From NCBI GenBank assembly GCA_963780675.1, contig CAWACR010000009.1, positions 124,001 through 188,000 of the forward strand: a DNA stretch of 64,000 bases, given 5' to 3'. Below are positions 46,842 to 54,748 of this stretch, one piece after another. A program made the position numbers and the translations under genes. The stretch's first letter is position 1. Every line of letters starts with the position of its first letter. Source of the stretch: JAHECE01 sp963780675 (GTDB lineage: Bacteria; Actinomycetota; Actinomycetes; Actinomycetales; JAHECE01). A model generated the notes under the pieces. It made no database searches. It saw nothing but the letters and a program-made list of their open reading frames with translations, and had not been told where the DNA came from.

Positions 46842-48641
46842 TCAGCGTCTCCGGATGAAGTGCGCGTTCCTGCCGGCGCCGTCGCCACGCTCCAGGAGGT
46901 CGCCCTCGTATCGCTCAAGCGCTCCCCGAGCGCCAGTCAGGGTCATGCCCGTGATCGCAGCGAAGTCACCGGACGTGATGCGGTCGTGGCGATCGAGCCA
47001 CAGCGTGATGATCCGAGCTGCCTCATCGACCCCCGGAGAGAGGTACCAGAGCACCCCCCGCCGCTTGAGCGCTGAGGTCTCGACCTTCGTACGGCCAACG
47101 GCCTTTCGCGTCACCGACGACAGGATCCAGACATCCTTGTGCGGCTCGATGACTGGTTGCGCGTCGAGCACGCAGCGTGCGGCGGTCTCGAGTGCTTCCG
47201 CGGCCTCCGACGTCGTTCGCTGGAGTACCGGCGCAAGGTCCTCGGCCTCGGTGAACGGCCGGTGCAGGAGGGTGTGCAGAACGAGGGCGACCTGAACATC
47301 ACGGCGCCGCGCAACGGGGGTCAGTCGTGTCGTGAGGCGCATCACCGGCAAGACTGGCGGCCCTCCGACGAGGCGAGTGCGTACTCGCGGTCCGGCCTCC
47401 TCCAGGATGAGCGGTGGGTTGTGTCCGAGGGTGACCATCTCGCGGTACATGCGGTCGACGCCGATGCCCTGCTTGTCGACGAGTCCGAGGGCAAGCGCAG
47501 CGTCCGCAAGCGCTGGTGAGCGACTGAAGCGCTGCGTGAGCAGGTTGTCGGCCGTGATGCCGCCGGTGAAACCCCCGGGCGAGACGACCGTCAGCGAGTT
47601 GTCGGCCTCGACCCACGTGACGGCTGTGGCGGCATGCTGATTCCAGTCGCGGTGGATGACGCCATTGAGCACCGCCTCGCGCGCGGCGCGGACCGGAATC
47701 GTCCGCAGCGTGCGCTCTGCGAACTCTCCCGGCACGGTGACGCGGTCGTTGGCGCCGTCCATGAGCGCCTCGAGGCGTGCGACTTGTTCCAGGAGACTGA
47801 GTCCCTGAAAGCGCTCCTCCCTCGCAAGGACGTCGCCGCCCTCCACGTCGAGCCGCGTCCAGGTCAGCCACGGGCGCGGCGCTGCGCAGAAGAGGAGCGC
47901 ACCCGCCTCGGTGAGGTGACCGGACACGGTCAGCACCCCGAGCTGACGGAGGAAGTCCGCGGGTGGCGCCTCGGAGTGCGCCACGGGGCTGGCCTCAGCC
48001 GGTTCGCGACGGCTCAGGTACTCGCGAGCGACGGCGATGGCTCCGGGTGTCACGTGATCGAGGGTCATCTGGCTGGGGCGTGCCATCGGGTCCCACCCCG
48101 CGCGTCCCTGACGGTGAAGCCACCACTGCCCTCGGTCGATCGGGACGGATGCCGGACCGACTCGCCAACGCAGGCGGTCGGAGGTGTCCTCGACGGGTTC
48201 TCGCGCTTCGGGCACGAAGATCACGAGGAGTCGGATCCCCTGCTCAACTCGCTCGATGAGGTCGGGCGCGAGATCGATGCGGCGGTAGATCTGGTGCCGA
48301 AGCCACCCGGCATCCAGCTCCGTGCCCAGCAGGTCTCCCGTTCGATCCTCGATGCCGACGATGAGCGCACCGCCGCCGGGCGTGTTGGCCATCGCCGCCA
48401 CCTCGTCGGCGAGCTGGTCTGCCGCCTTGGTGTTCTCACGCTCCCCTGGCAGCAGCCGGCCGCCCGAACCGCGCCTGCCGGCTTCCTCCTTGATGTCGAC
48501 TCGCTGGCGCTCCGCATCAGCCGGCAGCGTCCCGCTGCGCAGCTGCTCCAGGCAGCGCTCGACCGCTTCTTCTGCACGTGCGCGGTCGACGACGAGTTCA
48601 GAGCCGGGCTGGAACGCAAGCAGGTCCGCAGATCCCTTCAT
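46842..48641 (-). CDS. ATP-binding protein with Schlafen AlbA_2 N-terminus and HATPase-like C-terminus
   Basis: Putative regulator or defence-associated NTPase, 599 residues, intact. The N-terminal AlbA_2 domain (RVDIKEEAGRR; AAMANTPGGGALIVGIEDRTG) binds nucleic acid or nucleotides in related proteins. The middle has REAVLNGVIHRDWNQHAATAV, SPGGFTGGIT and VDKQGIGVDRM, typical of the GHKL-like domain that follows AlbA_2, and the rest is winged-helix-like (SSVTRKAVGRTKVETSALKRRG). ATG at 48641 has no Shine-Dalgarno but TAAAGT 7 nt upstream. It lies just outside the tRNA element and next to restriction-gene remnants, so a defence-island context is plausible. Confidence 0.8.
   Translation of the reverse strand: MKGSADLLAFQPGSELVVDRARAEEAVERCLEQLRSGTLPADAERQRVDIKEEAGRRGSGGRLLPGERENTKAADQLADEVAAMANTPGGGALIVGIEDRTGDLLGTELDAGWLRHQIYRRIDLAPDLIERVEQGIRLLVIFVPEAREPVEDTSDRLRWRVGPASVPIDRGQWWLHRQGRAGWDPMARPSQMTLDHVTPGAIAVAREYLSRREPAEASPVAHSEAPPADFLRQLGVLTVSGHLTEAGALLFCAAPRPWLTWTRLDVEGGDVLAREERFQGLSLLEQVARLEALMDGANDRVTVPGEFAERTLRTIPVRAAREAVLNGVIHRDWNQHAATAVTWVEADNSLTVVSPGGFTGGITADNLLTQRFSRSPALADAALALGLVDKQGIGVDRMYREMVTLGHNPPLILEEAGPRVRTRLVGGPPVLPVMRLTTRLTPVARRRDVQVALVLHTLLHRPFTEAEDLAPVLQRTTSEAAEALETAARCVLDAQPVIEPHKDVWILSSVTRKAVGRTKVETSALKRRGVLWYLSPGVDEAARIITLWLDRHDRITSGDFAAITGMTLTGARGALERYEGDLLERGDGAGRNAHFIRRR
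47043..47139. repeat. 97-bp segment duplicated at 49303-49398
   Basis: Part of the AlbA-type gene reappears 2.2 kb away with one C fewer and one G/A change. The second copy lies between hsdR and ROK-kinase fragments. Confidence 0.9.
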
Positions 48642-48642
48642 G

Positions 48643-48676
48643 ACTTGCACTTTACAGCCCACCGCAAAGTGAAAGT
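48643..48676. promoter_or_regulatory. Operator-like palindrome over the AlbA gene start
   Basis: Arms ACTTGCACTTTAC (48643-48655) and GCAAAGTGAAAGT (48664-48676) match in 11 of 13 positions across an 8-bp spacer. The palindrome covers the likely -10 element (TAAAGT, 48649-48654) and starts 2 nt upstream of the ATG, so binding would block transcription. Autoregulation by the encoded protein is a guess. Confidence 0.6.
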
Positions 48677-48846
48677 CAGGAGCACGACTGCGACTCCACT
48701 CACCTTCGGTGATGGGGCCCAGGTGACAACGCGGCTGGGAACGCAGGGGAACCGACGGAAGAACGCTGGCGGGGGCGCCGTCGCTGCTCACAGGCCGCAC
48801 CGCCTGGCTCATCCAACGGCAGGATGACCAGCGCGAAGGGCGCCCC

Positions 48847-49302
48847 ATGACCTCCGAGCACGGCATGTCCGAGGCACGCATGGGAGCACCTCGCCCTCGA
48901 GGCCCTGGCCGAACTGGGTTGGCGTCCGGCAGTGGGCACCGCCCCCGGCACCGGTGAGCGCGAGTCCTGAGACGACCCCTCATCCCCGCGCGCCTGCGCG
49001 CCGCGCTGCGCACCCTGAACCCCGGCGTCCCGCGACAGCACCACGACCAGGCGCTCGCGATGAGCGTCGACCCCTCCCTCGCAGGACGCGACCACCGAGG
49101 GCTTCCGTGGCCTGACCCCATTGACGACGTCGGTCAGGAGTGGACCCCCACCGGCCACCTGATCAGCGCGGACGCCTCCCGGAACGACTGGTTGGTCGTC
49201 GACCGGGTCACCGTGGTCGACCGCGAGGTCGAGCGGCGCTTCGACGTCGTCCTCCACCTCAACGTCAGGCCGGTCGCCGTCGTCGAGGAGAAGGAGGCCG
49301 AC
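48847..49302 (+). pseudogene. N-terminal fragment of a type I restriction enzyme R subunit (hsdR)
   Basis: Translating across frames gives EHLALEALAELGWRP near the start, then the nuclease-domain segment ASRNDWLVVDRVTVVDREVE and RRFDVVLHLNVRPVAVVEEKEAD, which matches HsdR proteins (NDW...V.RPDVVLF.NGLPL.V.E.K). Small shifts break it, and it ends abruptly where an AlbA-gene copy starts. No helicase part, hsdM or hsdS is present. Confidence 0.65.
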
Positions 49303-49398
49303 GTACCAGAGCACCCCCGCCGCTTGAGCGCTGAGGTCTCGACCTTCGTACGGCCAACGGCCTTTCGCGTCACCGACGACAGGATCCGGACATCCTTG
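49303..49398. repeat. Copy of an AlbA-gene segment inside the remnant chain
   Basis: 96 bp, nearly identical to 47043-47139 and in the same orientation. It interrupts the hsdR and ROK remnants, so it was moved here by recombination. Confidence 0.9.
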
Positions 49399-49399
49399 C

Positions 49400-49695
49400 G
49401 GTGGGACCGGCATCAAGCACGCCCTGATCGACGATGATGAACGGGTGTCGGAGAAGGGGTCGTTCCCCACGGCCGGCGTGACGTCGTCGGCGGGTTCATC
49501 CAGGCCCTGGGTCGCGTTTTCCCTGGGCGGCGGCATCAGCGCCCGGCCGGACTTCATCGGCACGGTCGCAGCCAAGGTCGACGACGTTCTCGACGCCTCG
49601 ATGATCCCGCTGCCCCGGGTGCGGGCCTGCGCGCACCCAACGACGCCAACCTCGTCGGCGCGATTTGCCACCACCTGGACGCCGACACCGACTGA
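49400..49695 (+). pseudogene. Internally deleted ROK-family sugar kinase
   Basis: GGTGIKHALIDDDERV is the N-terminal phosphate loop of ROK kinases and LGGGISARPDFIGTVAAKVDD with NDANLVGAI the C-terminus; most of the ~300-residue protein between them is missing. The C-terminal part needs a frame change. It ends 60 nt before the GH1 gene, where an intact kinase or sugar gene would make sense. Confidence 0.6.
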
Positions 49696-49755
49696 CGCCC
49701 TGCCGACGGCGACCCGTCGTCGGCACCACGACCGACAGAAAGGGACGAAGACGTC

Positions 49756-51183
49756 ATGACCACCACACCGAGCGCGCCGTTCCCGACCGGCTTCCTCTGG
49801 GGCGGGGCGACCGCCGCGAACCAGTTCGAGGGCGCCTACGACGAGGGGGGCAAGGGCCTGTCGATCCAGGACGTGCTGCCCCGGGGCGGCGCCGCGCCGC
49901 GGGCCGACGGCCCGACGCCGGACAACCTCAAGCTCGAGGGCATCGACTTCTACCACCGCTACGCCGAGGACATCGCACTCTTCGCCGAGATGGGGTTCCG
50001 GGTGTTCCGGTTCTCGATCGCGTGGAGCCGGATCTTCCCCAACGGCGATGAGACCGAGCCGAACGAGGAAGGCCTGGCCTTCTACGACCGCGTCCTGGAC
50101 GAACTCGCCAAGCACGGCATCGAACCCCTGATCACGATCTCCCACTACGAGACCCCGCTCCACCTGACCGAGACCTACGACGGCTGGGTCAGCCGGGACC
50201 TCATCGGCTTCTACGAGCGCTACGTGCGGGTGCTCTTCGACCGGTACGGCCACCGGGTGAAGTACTGGCTGACGTTCAACGAGATCAACTCGGTGCTGCA
50301 CCTGCCGTTCATGAGCGGCGGCATCAACACGCCCAAAGAGCAGCTCTCGACGTCCGACCTCTACCAGGCCGTCCACCACGAACTCGTCGCGAGTGCGCTG
50401 GCCACCAAGATCGCCCACGAGATCAACCCGGACCTCAAGGTCGGCTGCATGGTCATCTCCATGCCGATCTACCCCCTGACCCCGGACCCGGCCGACGTCG
50501 TGACGGTGATGGAGGCCGACCACGCCAACCTCATGTTCTCCGACGTGCACACCCGCGGCTCCTACCCCGGGTACGCGCTGCGGTACTTCCGCGAGCACGG
50601 CATCACCCTCGACATCACCGACGACGATCGCGAGATCCTGAAGAACACGGTCGACTTCGTCTCCTTCTCCTACTACATGAGCATCTGCGAGACCGCCGAT
50701 GAGTCGAAGAAGACGGTCTCGCGCGGCAACATCCTGTCCGGCGTGCCCAACCCGACCCTGCCCGAGAGCGAATGGGGCTGGCAGATCGACCCGCAGGGCC
50801 TGCGGATCGTCCTCAACCAGTTCTGGGACCGCTGGCAGAAACCGCTCTTCATCGTGGAGAACGGCCTCGGCGCCAAGGACGTCCTGGTGGAGGTCGCCGG
50901 CGTCAAGACGGTGATCGACGACTACCGCATCTCCTACCTCAACGACCACCTCGTCCAGGTCGGCGAAGCGATCGCCGACGGCGTCGACCTCCTCGGCTAC
51001 ACCACCTGGGGACCCATCGACCTCGTCTCCGCCTCCACCGCCCAGATGTCCAAGAGGTACGGGTTCATCTACGTCGACCGCGACGACGACGGCACCGGCA
51101 CCCTCGCCCGGTACAAGAAGAAGTCCTTCGACTGGTACACCCAGGTCATCGCCACCAACGGCGCCAACCTCCGCCGGCCGTAA
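49756..51183 (+). CDS. GH1 6-phospho-beta-glucosidase
   Basis: 475 residues. Catalytic acid/base in WLTFNEINSV and nucleophile in IVENGLG; family start FPTGFLWGGATAANQFEGAY. SASTAQMSKRYGFIYVD contains the S-x6-K-x-Y phosphate-binding pattern of enzymes acting on phosphorylated beta-glucosides such as cellobiose-6-phosphate, so PTS-imported substrates are likely. No PTS gene is in the window. ATG at 49756 has AGAAAGGGACG upstream. The adjacent ROK remnant suggests a former beta-glucoside locus. Confidence 0.93.
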   Translation: MTTTPSAPFPTGFLWGGATAANQFEGAYDEGGKGLSIQDVLPRGGAAPRADGPTPDNLKLEGIDFYHRYAEDIALFAEMGFRVFRFSIAWSRIFPNGDETEPNEEGLAFYDRVLDELAKHGIEPLITISHYETPLHLTETYDGWVSRDLIGFYERYVRVLFDRYGHRVKYWLTFNEINSVLHLPFMSGGINTPKEQLSTSDLYQAVHHELVASALATKIAHEINPDLKVGCMVISMPIYPLTPDPADVVTVMEADHANLMFSDVHTRGSYPGYALRYFREHGITLDITDDDREILKNTVDFVSFSYYMSICETADESKKTVSRGNILSGVPNPTLPESEWGWQIDPQGLRIVLNQFWDRWQKPLFIVENGLGAKDVLVEVAGVKTVIDDYRISYLNDHLVQVGEAIADGVDLLGYTTWGPIDLVSASTAQMSKRYGFIYVDRDDDGTGTLARYKKKSFDWYTQVIATNGANLRRP

Positions 51184-51255
51184 CGCGCCCGTGCGGACGA
51201 GGCGGGCGCACCAGAGGGCGGCCCCGGAAGGTGGGGGGCGCCGTCGTCGGCGCTC

Positions 51256-51304
51256 CCTGTGCGGAAGATCTGTCGCGCATACCGCAAGGAACGTTCCGCA
51301 CAGG
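51256..51304. terminator. Inverted repeat between GH1 and proA-like genes
   Basis: CCTGTGCGGAA (51256-51266) and TTCCGCACAGG (51294-51304) pair perfectly with a 27-nt loop, 73 nt after the GH1 stop. It may end the GH1 transcript or act as a regulatory site for the next gene. Confidence 0.4.
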
Positions 51305-51451
51305 CCCCGAGGCGACCGACGGCGCGACCACCCACCCCATCGGCACAGCGGAGGCCTCGCCGCGCCTGTCCTGAGCATGCACGGCGTCGGCAGGGCCGTA
51401 GCCGTGATACTCCTGGTACGACCTCGACGCATCCCACGCAGGCAGGACCGC

Positions 51452-52975
51452 ATGAACCTCGCAGGACAGCCCCTCACCCAGCTCGCGGCCGGCATGGCCG
51501 TCCCGTTCGGCGGGGACCGCTTCACCGTCGTGGACGCCGACCTCGCAGCCGCCTTCGAACCCGGCGACAGCCTCTACGTCGTGCACGAGACCGGCGCGCT
51601 CTTGCACGTTCCGGCCGAGGTGCGCGACCTCGTCCGGGCCCGGGTCGACGACGCCGTGGCCGCGTTCGCGCGACTGCGCACGGCGGAGCCCGCGCAGGTC
51701 CGGCAGTTCTTCCTCGGCTTCGCCGACCTGCTCGCGACGCACTGGGGCGCCATTGCCCACGTCAACACCGAGGACGTCGCCCGCGCGGAGCGCCTCGGCC
51801 GCTCGACGACGCGCCTGCGGGTCTCCGAGCGGGTGCGCGACGACATGGTCGCGGGCCTGCGCGGGTGGGCCGAGATGCTCGACGGCGAGGGAGAGGGCGA
51901 CGGCGCCCGCCCAGCCGGCCACCGCGTGACCCACGAGGGCTGGTACGTCGACGTCGAGACGGCACCGCTCGGCGTGGTCGGCTTCGTCTTCGAGGGGCGA
52001 CCCAACGTCCTCACCGACGCCGCGGGGGTGCTCGCCACGGGAAACACCGCGGTGCTGCGCATCGGCGGGGACGCCCTCGGCACCGCCCGTGCCATCGCGG
52101 ATCTGGCGCTCGTGCCGGCGCTGCGCGCGGCGGGCCTGCCCGACGGCGCCGTCGGGCTGGTCACCTCCCGCGAGCGGTCGGCGGGCTGGGCGCTGTTCAG
52201 CGACGCACGCCTGGCGCTCGCCGTCGTGCGAGGCTCCGGGGCTGCCGTGTCGCAGCTGGCGAGCGTTGCCCGGCAGAGCGGAATCCCGGTGAGCGCGCAC
52301 GGCACGGGCGGCGCGTGGCTCGTCGCGGACCGCAGCGCGGACGCCGCGCGCCTCGCCGGCGTCGTCCGGCACTCCTTGGACCGCAAGGTCTGCAACACGC
52401 TGAACGTCGCCGTCGTCGTCCGCGATCGGGCGGCGGACCTGGTCCCCGCCCTGCTCGCCGCCGCGGATGCGGCCGCGGCGGTTCGCGGTGGCGAGGCACG
52501 GCTCCACGTGGCGGAGGGCAGCGAGGCCTGGCTCCCGCCGGGCGAGCTCGAGCGGACCATCGAGGTGCGCCGCGCGGAGGGCGTCGTCGTCGAGCCGCGC
52601 GCGGACCTCATCCCTCTCGAGCGCCTCGGCCTGGAGTGGGAGTGGGAGGGCACGCCGGAACTCAGCCTCGTCGTCGCCGAGGACCTGGACGAGGCGATCG
52701 AGCTGGTCAACACCCTCAGCCCGCGGTTCGTCGCCTCCCTCGTCGCGGACGACGACGCCGCGCAGGACCGGTTCTTCCGCGCCGTCGACGCGCCGTTCGT
52801 CGGCGACGGATTCACCCGATGGGTCGACGGTCAGTACGCGCTGGCGCAGCCCGAACTCGGCCTGTCGAACTGGGAGCACGGGCGGCTGCTCGGCCGCGCC
52901 GGGATCCTCAGCGGCGCGGACCTCACGACGCGCCGCCTGCGGGCACACCACGACAGCGCCGAGCAGCACCGCTGA
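51452..52975 (+). CDS. Glutamate-5-semialdehyde dehydrogenase-like protein (ProA family)
   Basis: NAD(P)-dependent aldehyde dehydrogenase, 507 residues, longer than typical ProA (~415). Conserved parts: APLGVVGFVFEGRPNVLTDAAGV, GNTAVLRIGGDAL, and DRKVCNTLNVAVV with the catalytic Cys. FVGDGFTRWVDGQYALAQPELGLSNW is the C-terminal ProA signature. The ~60-residue N-terminal extension and the position beside sugar genes without proB suggest a paralogue whose substrate may not be glutamyl phosphate. ATG at 51452 has AGGCAGGA upstream. Confidence 0.85.
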   Translation: MNLAGQPLTQLAAGMAVPFGGDRFTVVDADLAAAFEPGDSLYVVHETGALLHVPAEVRDLVRARVDDAVAAFARLRTAEPAQVRQFFLGFADLLATHWGAIAHVNTEDVARAERLGRSTTRLRVSERVRDDMVAGLRGWAEMLDGEGEGDGARPAGHRVTHEGWYVDVETAPLGVVGFVFEGRPNVLTDAAGVLATGNTAVLRIGGDALGTARAIADLALVPALRAAGLPDGAVGLVTSRERSAGWALFSDARLALAVVRGSGAAVSQLASVARQSGIPVSAHGTGGAWLVADRSADAARLAGVVRHSLDRKVCNTLNVAVVVRDRAADLVPALLAAADAAAAVRGGEARLHVAEGSEAWLPPGELERTIEVRRAEGVVVEPRADLIPLERLGLEWEWEGTPELSLVVAEDLDEAIELVNTLSPRFVASLVADDDAAQDRFFRAVDAPFVGDGFTRWVDGQYALAQPELGLSNWEHGRLLGRAGILSGADLTTRRLRAHHDSAEQHR

Positions 52976-53037
52976 CCACCGGCGGGTAGCGGCCGGCGCG
53001 GTGGAAGGTCGCGGCGGCGGGTCACGACCGACCCGCG

Positions 53038-54171
53038 TCAGTCCCCCAGCCCGGTGCCGACCTTGCGCGCGGCGGCGATCCAGTCGTGGTCCGGCGGCAC
53101 GAGCTTGACCTTGCCGGCCACCTCGCCGAGCGGCACCGGCTCGGTGCCCTCGCCGCGCGCAGCGACCATGTAGCCGTACTCGCCCTGGGCCACCAGCTCG
53201 GCCGCCGCGGCGCCGAGACGGGTGGCGAGCAGCCGGTCCGCCGCGCAGGGCGCCCCGCCGCGCTGGACGTAGCCGAGGATCGTCACCCGGGTCTCCAGCC
53301 CGGTCGCCGCCTCGAGCTCGCGGGCCAGCCGGAACGTGTGCTCGCGCTGGGAGTCCTCCACGTGCGCCAGGTGTGTCTTGGCGGCCCTCAGGGCCTGGGG
53401 CGTCTTGGACGCCTTGACGAGGAGCTTCGCTGCCTCGTAGTCGGCCGTGTCGTCGACGTCACGGGCGCCCTCGGCCACCGCGACCACGCTGAACGAGCTG
53501 CCGCGCGCCGTGCGTGCCTTGATGGTCTCCGCGACCTGCTCCACCGTGTAAGGGATCTCGGGGATCAGGATGACATCCGCGCCACCGGCGAGCCCGGCAG
53601 CCAGGGTGAGCCATCCCGCACGGTGCCCCATGACCTCGGTGAGGATGATCCGGTGGTGGCTGTGCGCGGTGCTGTGCACCCGGTCAATCGCCTCGGTCGC
53701 GATCTCCGTCGCGGTGGCGAAGCCGAAGCTGGTGTCCGTGCCCGCGATGTCGTTGTCGATCGTCTTGGGCAGGGTGAGGACGTTGAGGCCCGCGTCATGA
53801 AGACGCATGGCGTTCTTCGCGGTGCCGCCGCCGCCGATCAGGATCAGGCCGTCCAGCCCGTCCTTCTCGTAGTTCTCCACCACGGTCGAGACCATGTCGC
53901 GGGTCTCGCCGTCGACCTGCATGCGGTGCACCTTGTCCCGGCTCGTGCCGAGGATGGTCCCGCCGATGGTGAGGATGCCGGAGAGCGCTGCGCTGTCCAG
54001 CGGCACGTACCGGTTCTGCACCAGTCCCGTGATGCCGTCGCGGAAGCCGATGAGCTCCATGCCGTGATAGCCGAGGGCGGCCTTGCCGACGCCGCGGATC
54101 GCCGCGTTCAGACCGGGGCTGTCGCCACCGGCCGTGAGGATCCCGATTCGCTTGGGCGCGGTGCTCGACAT
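53038..54171 (-). CDS. 6-phosphofructokinase
   Basis: Phosphorylates fructose-6-phosphate, 377 residues. IGILTAGGDSPGLNAAIRG is the phosphate-donor site, LPKTIDNDIAGTDTSFGF the catalytic loop with TIDND, MGHRAGWLTLAAGLAGGAD and GYVQRGGAPCAADRLLATRLG the substrate sites. The ATP-type GGDGS is GGGGT here and PGTID is PKTID; Lys at that position is linked to PPi use, so the donor (ATP or PPi) is uncertain. ATG at 54171 with GAGGAG 12 nt upstream; ATG 54183 is too close to it. Confidence 0.9.
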   Translation of the reverse strand: MSSTAPKRIGILTAGGDSPGLNAAIRGVGKAALGYHGMELIGFRDGITGLVQNRYVPLDSAALSGILTIGGTILGTSRDKVHRMQVDGETRDMVSTVVENYEKDGLDGLILIGGGGTAKNAMRLHDAGLNVLTLPKTIDNDIAGTDTSFGFATATEIATEAIDRVHSTAHSHHRIILTEVMGHRAGWLTLAAGLAGGADVILIPEIPYTVEQVAETIKARTARGSSFSVVAVAEGARDVDDTADYEAAKLLVKASKTPQALRAAKTHLAHVEDSQREHTFRLARELEAATGLETRVTILGYVQRGGAPCAADRLLATRLGAAAAELVAQGEYGYMVAARGEGTEPVPLGEVAGKVKLVPPDHDWIAAARKVGTGLGD

Positions 54172-54304
54172 CGGCAGACTCATCTCCTCGTGGGGAACGA
54201 CGGCGCCAGTCTGTCGGGCCCTCGCCCCGCGGCACAAGCGGTCGGCACCATCGCCGTGACCTGCACGACCCCTCGCGCACGAGGTTGACGCGAGCCGGAC
54301 ACCG

Positions 54305-54560
54305 GGCAAACCGGTGGAGTCGTCGGCAGAAGAGCCTGGGGGCCACGATGAGGATCTCGCGGCCACCTTCGCCCGGCTCGACCGGATCGACCGGATCGGA
54401 TCTACGTGCACCCGTCCTCATCGGGCGCGGCAAGCGCCTCTTCCCGGAGACCGACGGCACCACCCACCTTCGCCTCGCCGAGACGCGGGCCTTCGGGAAC
54501 GGCGTCGTCCTCCGGCACGACGAACGAGCAGACCGCCCGGACGGCTCACCCGAGGCGTGA
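54305..54560 (+). pseudogene. C-terminal fragment of a RibD_C/dihydrofolate-reductase-like protein
   Basis: PVLIGRGKRLFPETDGTTHL and RLAETRAFGNGVVLRHDER match the end of RibD-C-domain reductases (P.VLG.GKRLF....L.L...R.F..GVV). No start or N-terminal part is seen and a missing base near 54413 shifts the frame. It occupies the 577-bp gap between phosphofructokinase and patatin; the rest of the gap shows nothing. Confidence 0.55.
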
Positions 54561-54748
54561 GCGCCCCACCTCTCGGCCCGCCCCTCACCGGGTTCACGTT
54601 CGCGCCGACCCCCCTCGACGGCGGCGCCCTCTCCGAGCTCTGACGTCTCGCCCGTTGTGACGGCGTCGGCCGCCGCCTAACCTTGGGAGGGGTATGCGCG
54701 CGCAGGTACCCGCGGACGGACCGGCGAACTACCTGGGAGCCAACGGAC

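Noticed and set aside
49060..49437. A 125-residue protein from GTG/ATG at 49060
   Set aside because: It is a chimera of an hsdR fragment, an antisense AlbA-gene copy and the start of a ROK fragment, not a designed protein.
48700..51525. 941-codon minus-strand frame opposite GH1
   Set aside because: Composition is that of an antisense shadow and the GH1 protein on the other strand is complete.
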